A stretch of DNA of 64,000 bases from Prevotella sp. CAG:1058. Its GTDB lineage: Bacteria > Bacteroidota > Bacteroidia > Bacteroidales > Bacteroidaceae. The position numbers and the translations under genes were made by a program. Position 1 is the first letter of the stretch. Each line of letters begins with the position of its first letter. Under the pieces are notes generated by a model. That model ran no database searches. It saw nothing but the letters and a program-made list of their open reading frames with translations, and was not told where the DNA came from. This document shows, piece after piece, positions 60,278 through 64,000 of the stretch. The stretch covers positions 1-64,000 of the forward strand of contig HF986692.1 of NCBI GenBank assembly GCA_000433175.1, read 5' to 3'.

Positions 60278-62152
60278 ATGACTAAAGAAGAAAACGAGAA
60301 ACGGCTCGAGCGCTTGAAGGCCATCGTAAGCAATCTGCCCAACAAGCCCGGCAGCTACCAGTATTACGACGAGAGCGGCACGATAATATACGTGGGCAAG
60401 GCGAAGAACCTCAAGAACCGTGTGTCGTCCTATTTCCACAAGGAGGTAGACCGTTTCAAGACGAAAGTGCTTGTAAGCAAGATTCACGACATAACCTACA
60501 CGGTGGTCAATACGGAAGAAGACGCCCTGCTGCTCGAGAACAGTCTGATAAAGAAATACAAGCCACGCTACAACATCCTGCTCAAGGACGGCAAGACATA
60601 CCCCTCAATCTGCGTCACCAACGAGTATTTCCCGCGCATATTCAAGACGCGCACCATCAACAGGAAATGGGGCTCGTACTACGGCCCTTACAGCCATGTA
60701 GGCTCGATGTACGCCATACTCGACCTGATAAAGAAGCTCTACCGCCCGCGCACGTGCCATTTTCCGATAACGCGCGAGGGCATCGAGCAGGGCAAATACA
60801 AGCCCTGCTTGGAGTACCACATACACAACTGCGGCGCGCCGTGCATTGCCAAGCAGAGCTACGAGGACTACCAGGAGTGCATCGCCCAGGCGCGCGAGAT
60901 ACTTAAAGGTAACACGCGCGAGCTGCAGCGCAGCATCTACGCAAGGATGATGAAACTGGCCGAGGAGATGCGCTTCGAGGAAGCCGAGGTGCTGAAACAG
61001 CGCTACATGGCGCTCGACACCTTCTGCGCCAAGAGCGAAGTTGTAAGCCACACCATCACCAACGTCGACGTATTCACCATAACTGACGACGTAAACACGG
61101 CCTACGTGAACTACATGCACGTCACCAACGGCAGCATAAACCAGGCTCAGACGTTCGAAATGAAGAAGAAACTGAACGAAACTGCCGAGGAAGTGCTCCA
61201 GCTCGCCATTGTACAGATACGCGAACGCATGGGCAGCAGGTCGCGCGAGGTTATAGTGCCGTTCCCGCTCGACATCGAGCTTGACGGCATAACGCTCACC
61301 GTGCCGCAGCGCGGCGACAAGCGCACCCTGCTCGAACTGTCTGAAATGAACGGTAAACAGTACCGTTTCGATCGTCTGAAACAGGCTGAAAAGCTCAATC
61401 CGGAGCAGAAATCGGTGCGCCTGATGAAGGAAATACAGGACGCGCTGAAGCTGCCCAAGATGCCTTACCAGATAGAGATGTTCGACAACTCGAACATCAG
61501 CGGAACCGACGCCGTGGCGGCGTGCGTGGTGTTCAAGAAGATGAAACCAAGCAAGAAGGACTACCGCAAATACATCATCAAGACCGTGACCGGCCCCGAC
61601 GACTACGCCTCGATGCAGGAGGTGGTAAGGCGCCGCTACACACGTCTGCGCGACGAAGGCCAGCCCCTGCCCGACCTCATCATAACCGACGGCGGACAAG
61701 GGCAGATGAGCGTGGTACGCGAGGTTGTGGAAGGGGAACTAAAGCTCGACATTCCCATTGCCGGACTGGCAAAAAACGACCGCCACCGCACCAACGAACT
61801 GCTCTACGGCGTGCCGCCCATGGTGGTGGGAATGAAGACCGACAGCGAGCTGTTCCACCTGCTTACGCACATGCAGGACGAGGTGCACCGCTTCGCCATA
61901 ACCTTCCACCGCGACAAGCGCAGCAAGCACGCGCTGCACTCAGAGCTTGACGACATCAAGGGCATAGGCCCCAAGACGAAGGACGCCCTGCTGAAAGAAC
62001 TGAAGACGGTGAAACGCATCAGGGAGGCAGGCATAGACGACCTGGCGGCAGTAATAGGAAAGGCTAAGGCAAAGATAGTATGGCAACACTTCAACAACGG
62101 CGGCGCTGAGCAGGCAGAAGAGGTTCAAGACGCAGTGCAGGAGGCATTTTAA
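60278..62152 (+). CDS. uvrC: Excinuclease ABC subunit C
   Basis: 624 residues. N-terminal GIY-YIG nuclease (GSYQYYDESGTIIYVGKAKN), a Cys-bearing middle part (CLEYHIHNCGAPCIAKQS), a UVR helical hairpin (about 205-240), the RNase H-like second nuclease (MFDNSNISGTDAVAACVVF, DLIITDGGQGQ) and C-terminal helix-hairpin-helix motifs (IKGIGPKTKDALLKELKTV). Cuts both sides of a lesion in nucleotide excision repair with UvrA and UvrB. Confidence 0.97.
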   Translation: MTKEENEKRLERLKAIVSNLPNKPGSYQYYDESGTIIYVGKAKNLKNRVSSYFHKEVDRFKTKVLVSKIHDITYTVVNTEEDALLLENSLIKKYKPRYNILLKDGKTYPSICVTNEYFPRIFKTRTINRKWGSYYGPYSHVGSMYAILDLIKKLYRPRTCHFPITREGIEQGKYKPCLEYHIHNCGAPCIAKQSYEDYQECIAQAREILKGNTRELQRSIYARMMKLAEEMRFEEAEVLKQRYMALDTFCAKSEVVSHTITNVDVFTITDDVNTAYVNYMHVTNGSINQAQTFEMKKKLNETAEEVLQLAIVQIRERMGSRSREVIVPFPLDIELDGITLTVPQRGDKRTLLELSEMNGKQYRFDRLKQAEKLNPEQKSVRLMKEIQDALKLPKMPYQIEMFDNSNISGTDAVAACVVFKKMKPSKKDYRKYIIKTVTGPDDYASMQEVVRRRYTRLRDEGQPLPDLIITDGGQGQMSVVREVVEGELKLDIPIAGLAKNDRHRTNELLYGVPPMVVGMKTDSELFHLLTHMQDEVHRFAITFHRDKRSKHALHSELDDIKGIGPKTKDALLKELKTVKRIREAGIDDLAAVIGKAKAKIVWQHFNNGGAEQAEEVQDAVQEAF

Positions 62153-62249
62153 AGGCTCTCTGAAGGCCTGCAAGCACGTCGTCGGGGGCTACAGGGACAA
62201 GACGACAAAACGCCCGTAGAGGGCAAAATATACTAATATTTTAACCGGA

Positions 62250-62702
62250 ATGAAGACAGTAATCCAACGCGTCAGCCGTGCGTCAGTGACAATCGGCGGC
62301 GAAATAAAGTCAGAAATAGGCCGCGGCTACATGATACTCTTGGGCGTGGCAGAAGGCGACACCGAGGAAGACGTAGACTGGCTGGTCAGGAAGATTGCAG
62401 CCCTGCGCGTCTTCGACGATGCCGACGGAGTGATGAACCTGCCCATAACCGAGGTTGGCGGAGAGATGCTCGTTGTGAGCCAGTTCACCCTGCTGGCGTC
62501 GTACAAGAAGGGCAACCGCCCCTCATGGATTCACGCCGCACGCCACGAAGTGTCTATACCGCTATACGAGAGCTTCTGCGAGAAGTTGCGCAGCCTCACG
62601 GGACTCAAGGTAGGCACGGGCGAGTTCGGCGCCGACATGAAGGTGGAGCTTGTAAACGACGGCCCTGTGACCATCTGCATGGACACGAGGAATAAGGAGT
62701 GA
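62250..62702 (+). CDS. dtd: D-aminoacyl-tRNA deacylase
   Basis: 150 residues, full length. MKTVIQRVSRASVTIGGEI, the catalytic-site motif VVSQFTLLASYKKGNRPSW and the C-terminal VNDGPVTICMDT (G-P-V-T proofreading motif) define Dtd, which removes D-amino acids from mischarged tRNAs. Lies 97 bp after uvrC. Confidence 0.96.
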   Translation: MKTVIQRVSRASVTIGGEIKSEIGRGYMILLGVAEGDTEEDVDWLVRKIAALRVFDDADGVMNLPITEVGGEMLVVSQFTLLASYKKGNRPSWIHAARHEVSIPLYESFCEKLRSLTGLKVGTGEFGADMKVELVNDGPVTICMDTRNKE

Positions 62703-62760
62703 TTAAGTGAAGAACGAAGAGTGAAGAGTGAAGAATTAAGAGTGAAAAATCTATTTTGAC

Positions 62761-63105
62761 ATGGATGGGGATATTACTTTACGCGAAGCGCAACAGCTTG
62801 TAGACCAGTGGATTAGGCAATACGGCGTGCGCTACTTCAGCGAACTTACCAACATGGCCTGCCTAACGGAGGAGGTGGGCGAGCTGGCGCGCGTCATGGC
62901 GCGCAAATACGGCGACCAGAGCTTCAAAAAGGGTGAGCCGCAAGACCCGTCGGATGAGATGGCAGACGTGCTGTGGGTGCTGCTCTGCCTGGCCAACCAG
63001 ACCGGGACAGACCTCACAGAAGCACTGCGCAAGAACCTTGAAAAGAAGACAAAACGCGACAATACGAGACATATTAACAATGAAAAATTAAAAAGTAAAA
63101 ATTAA
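62761..63105 (+). CDS. MazG-like nucleotide pyrophosphohydrolase
   Basis: 114 residues. LTEEVGELARVMARKYGDQS and DEMADVLWVLLCLANQTG supply the E..E and E..D metal-binding pairs of the MazG/all-alpha NTP pyrophosphatase fold. Probably hydrolyses non-canonical or excess NTPs. The C-terminus (NEKLKSKN) is encoded by an AT-rich short repeat that also supplies the stop codon. The gene sits between dtd and deoC. Confidence 0.9.
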   Translation: MDGDITLREAQQLVDQWIRQYGVRYFSELTNMACLTEEVGELARVMARKYGDQSFKKGEPQDPSDEMADVLWVLLCLANQTGTDLTEALRKNLEKKTKRDNTRHINNEKLKSKN

Positions 63106-63118
63106 AAATCATATCATT

Positions 63119-64000
63119 ATGGCAACAGAAAACGACAACAAGACCTGCAACTGCGGGCACGAGCACAAGCACGAAGCTGACTTCCCGAAAACAAGCAAGT
63201 ACGAGGAGGCACTCGCAAAGTACAACACCGACCTTGACGACGCTGCAGTGCGCGACGCCGTAAGGCAGCTTATAGCCGAAAAGGCGCACGAGAACGACAC
63301 GCCGGAGGTAAAGAAATTCCTCTTCGGCAGCATCGAACTGACATCTCTCAAGACCACCGACAGCGACGAGAGCATACTGGCTTTCACTGAAAAGGTCAAC
63401 GAGTTTGACGCCACCTACCCCGACCTGCCCCACGTGGCAACCATCTGCGTTTACCCGTGCTTCGCACAGACGGTAAGCCAGTCGCTCGAGGTTGACGGCG
63501 TTGAGATAGCCTGTGTATCAGGCAGTTTCCCCTCGTCGCAGGCACTTATCGAGGTCAAGGTGGCCGAAACTGCACTCGCCGTGAAGGACGGAGCCACTGA
63601 AATAGACATCGTAATGCCCGTGGGCAAGTTCCTGAGCGGCGACTACGAGGGCGTGGCCGACGACATCAGCGAGCTGAAGGAGGCGTGCGGCGACGCGCCC
63701 ATGAAGGTAATCCTCGAGACTGGCTGCCTCAAGACGGCAAGCAACATCAAGAAGGCGTCGATACTGGCAATGTACGCCGGAGCCGACTACATAAAGACCT
63801 CTACGGGCAAGCTGGAACCAGCCGCAACGCCGGAGGCTGCCTACGTAATGTGCCAGGCCATCAAGGAATACTATGAAGAAACGGGCATACAGATAGGTTT
63901 TAAGCCCGCTGGCGGCCTTAATTCGGTCATGGACGCAATTATATACTACACGATAGTTAAAGAGGTCCTGGGTGAAAAATGGCTTACCAACAAGTGGCTG
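63119..64000 (+). CDS. deoC: Deoxyribose-phosphate aldolase, 3' end cut by the window
   Basis: 294 codons, open at the right edge. DGATEIDIVMPVGKFLSGDY, KVILETGCLK, the Schiff-base Lys in GADYIKTSTGKLEPAAT and GFKPAGGLN define DeoC, which splits 2-deoxyribose 5-phosphate into glyceraldehyde 3-phosphate and acetaldehyde. It carries an N-terminal extension of about 60 residues beginning with a Cys/His-rich patch (CNCGHEHKHEAD). The start at 63119 is the first in-frame ATG after the preceding gene's stop, 13 bp away. Confidence 0.94.
   Translation, partial: MATENDNKTCNCGHEHKHEADFPKTSKYEEALAKYNTDLDDAAVRDAVRQLIAEKAHENDTPEVKKFLFGSIELTSLKTTDSDESILAFTEKVNEFDATYPDLPHVATICVYPCFAQTVSQSLEVDGVEIACVSGSFPSSQALIEVKVAETALAVKDGATEIDIVMPVGKFLSGDYEGVADDISELKEACGDAPMKVILETGCLKTASNIKKASILAMYAGADYIKTSTGKLEPAATPEAAYVMCQAIKEYYEETGIQIGFKPAGGLNSVMDAIIYYTIVKEVLGEKWLTNKWL

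Noticed and set aside
1-64000. tRNA and rRNA genes
   Set aside because: Intergenic spaces were read on both strands for T-loop and rRNA signatures and none was found by eye; a tRNAscan run would settle this.

Overview
The window looks like chromosomal DNA of a GC-rich member of the Bacteroidales, most likely Prevotellaceae or a close relative. The support is: TonB-dependent receptor, hybrid two-component regulator and secreted glycosidase gene sets; lipoprotein signal peptides of the CSSDD type; promoters with the Bacteroidota -7 box TAnnTTTG; a THUMP-like methyltransferase, a DUF6377 regulator and a cytochrome b-type fumarate reductase of the kind usual in this order. Species cannot be read from the sequence. 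No rRNA, tRNA or CRISPR array was seen.

Layout. 1-6.0 kb: an operon of a GH31 alpha-glycosidase (cut by the left edge), a fused corrinoid methyltransferase (UroD-like methyltransferase + homocysteine S-methyltransferase + B12-binding module) and a Na+/solute symporter. 6.1-11.6 kb: three-gene heavy-metal RND efflux operon. 11.6-14.0 kb, minus strand: UroD-like methyltransferase, stand-alone MetH-type reactivation protein, nitroreductase. 14.3-33.0 kb: TonB receptor plus phosphatase, hybrid two-component regulator plus GH3, D-Ala-D-Ala dipeptidase, THUMP-like methyltransferase, then GH3, carboxylesterase and GH78-like enzymes. 33.2-36.7 kb, minus: DUF6377 regulator, MATE pump and a gene remnant. 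36.9-48.7 kb, minus: eight same-strand genes that look like a complete synthase-dependent exopolysaccharide machine (HEAT-repeat membrane protein, GT2 synthase, TPR/beta-barrel exporter, DUF4838 protein, DUF1573 lipoprotein, three paralogous lipoproteins). 49.5-53.3 kb: Rpn-type nuclease, Hsp20 behind a sigma-54 promoter, and a group II intron. 53.3-64 kb: fumarate reductase frdCAB, then mnmG, apt, uvrC, dtd, a MazG-like pyrophosphohydrolase and deoC (cut by the right edge).

How the parts may work together. The fused methyltransferase has no folate-binding domain, so its methyl donor is not expected to be methyl-tetrahydrofolate. Between a glycosidase and a symporter, and with a reactivation protein and a second UroD-like methyltransferase about 8 kb away, it is a candidate for an anaerobic, corrinoid-based route moving methyl groups from a methylated carbon source (perhaps an O-methyl sugar) to homocysteine. 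This is inference.

Non-coding structure is unusually rich. Seven dispersed elements each consist of exactly four degenerate 22-nt palindromic units (88 bp); one lies inside the methyltransferase gene and encodes an interdomain linker. There are also parS-like sites (one an exact 16-mer match) at 49-60 kb, a 25-bp perfect inverted repeat, 9-nt minisatellites and duplicated lipoprotein leaders.
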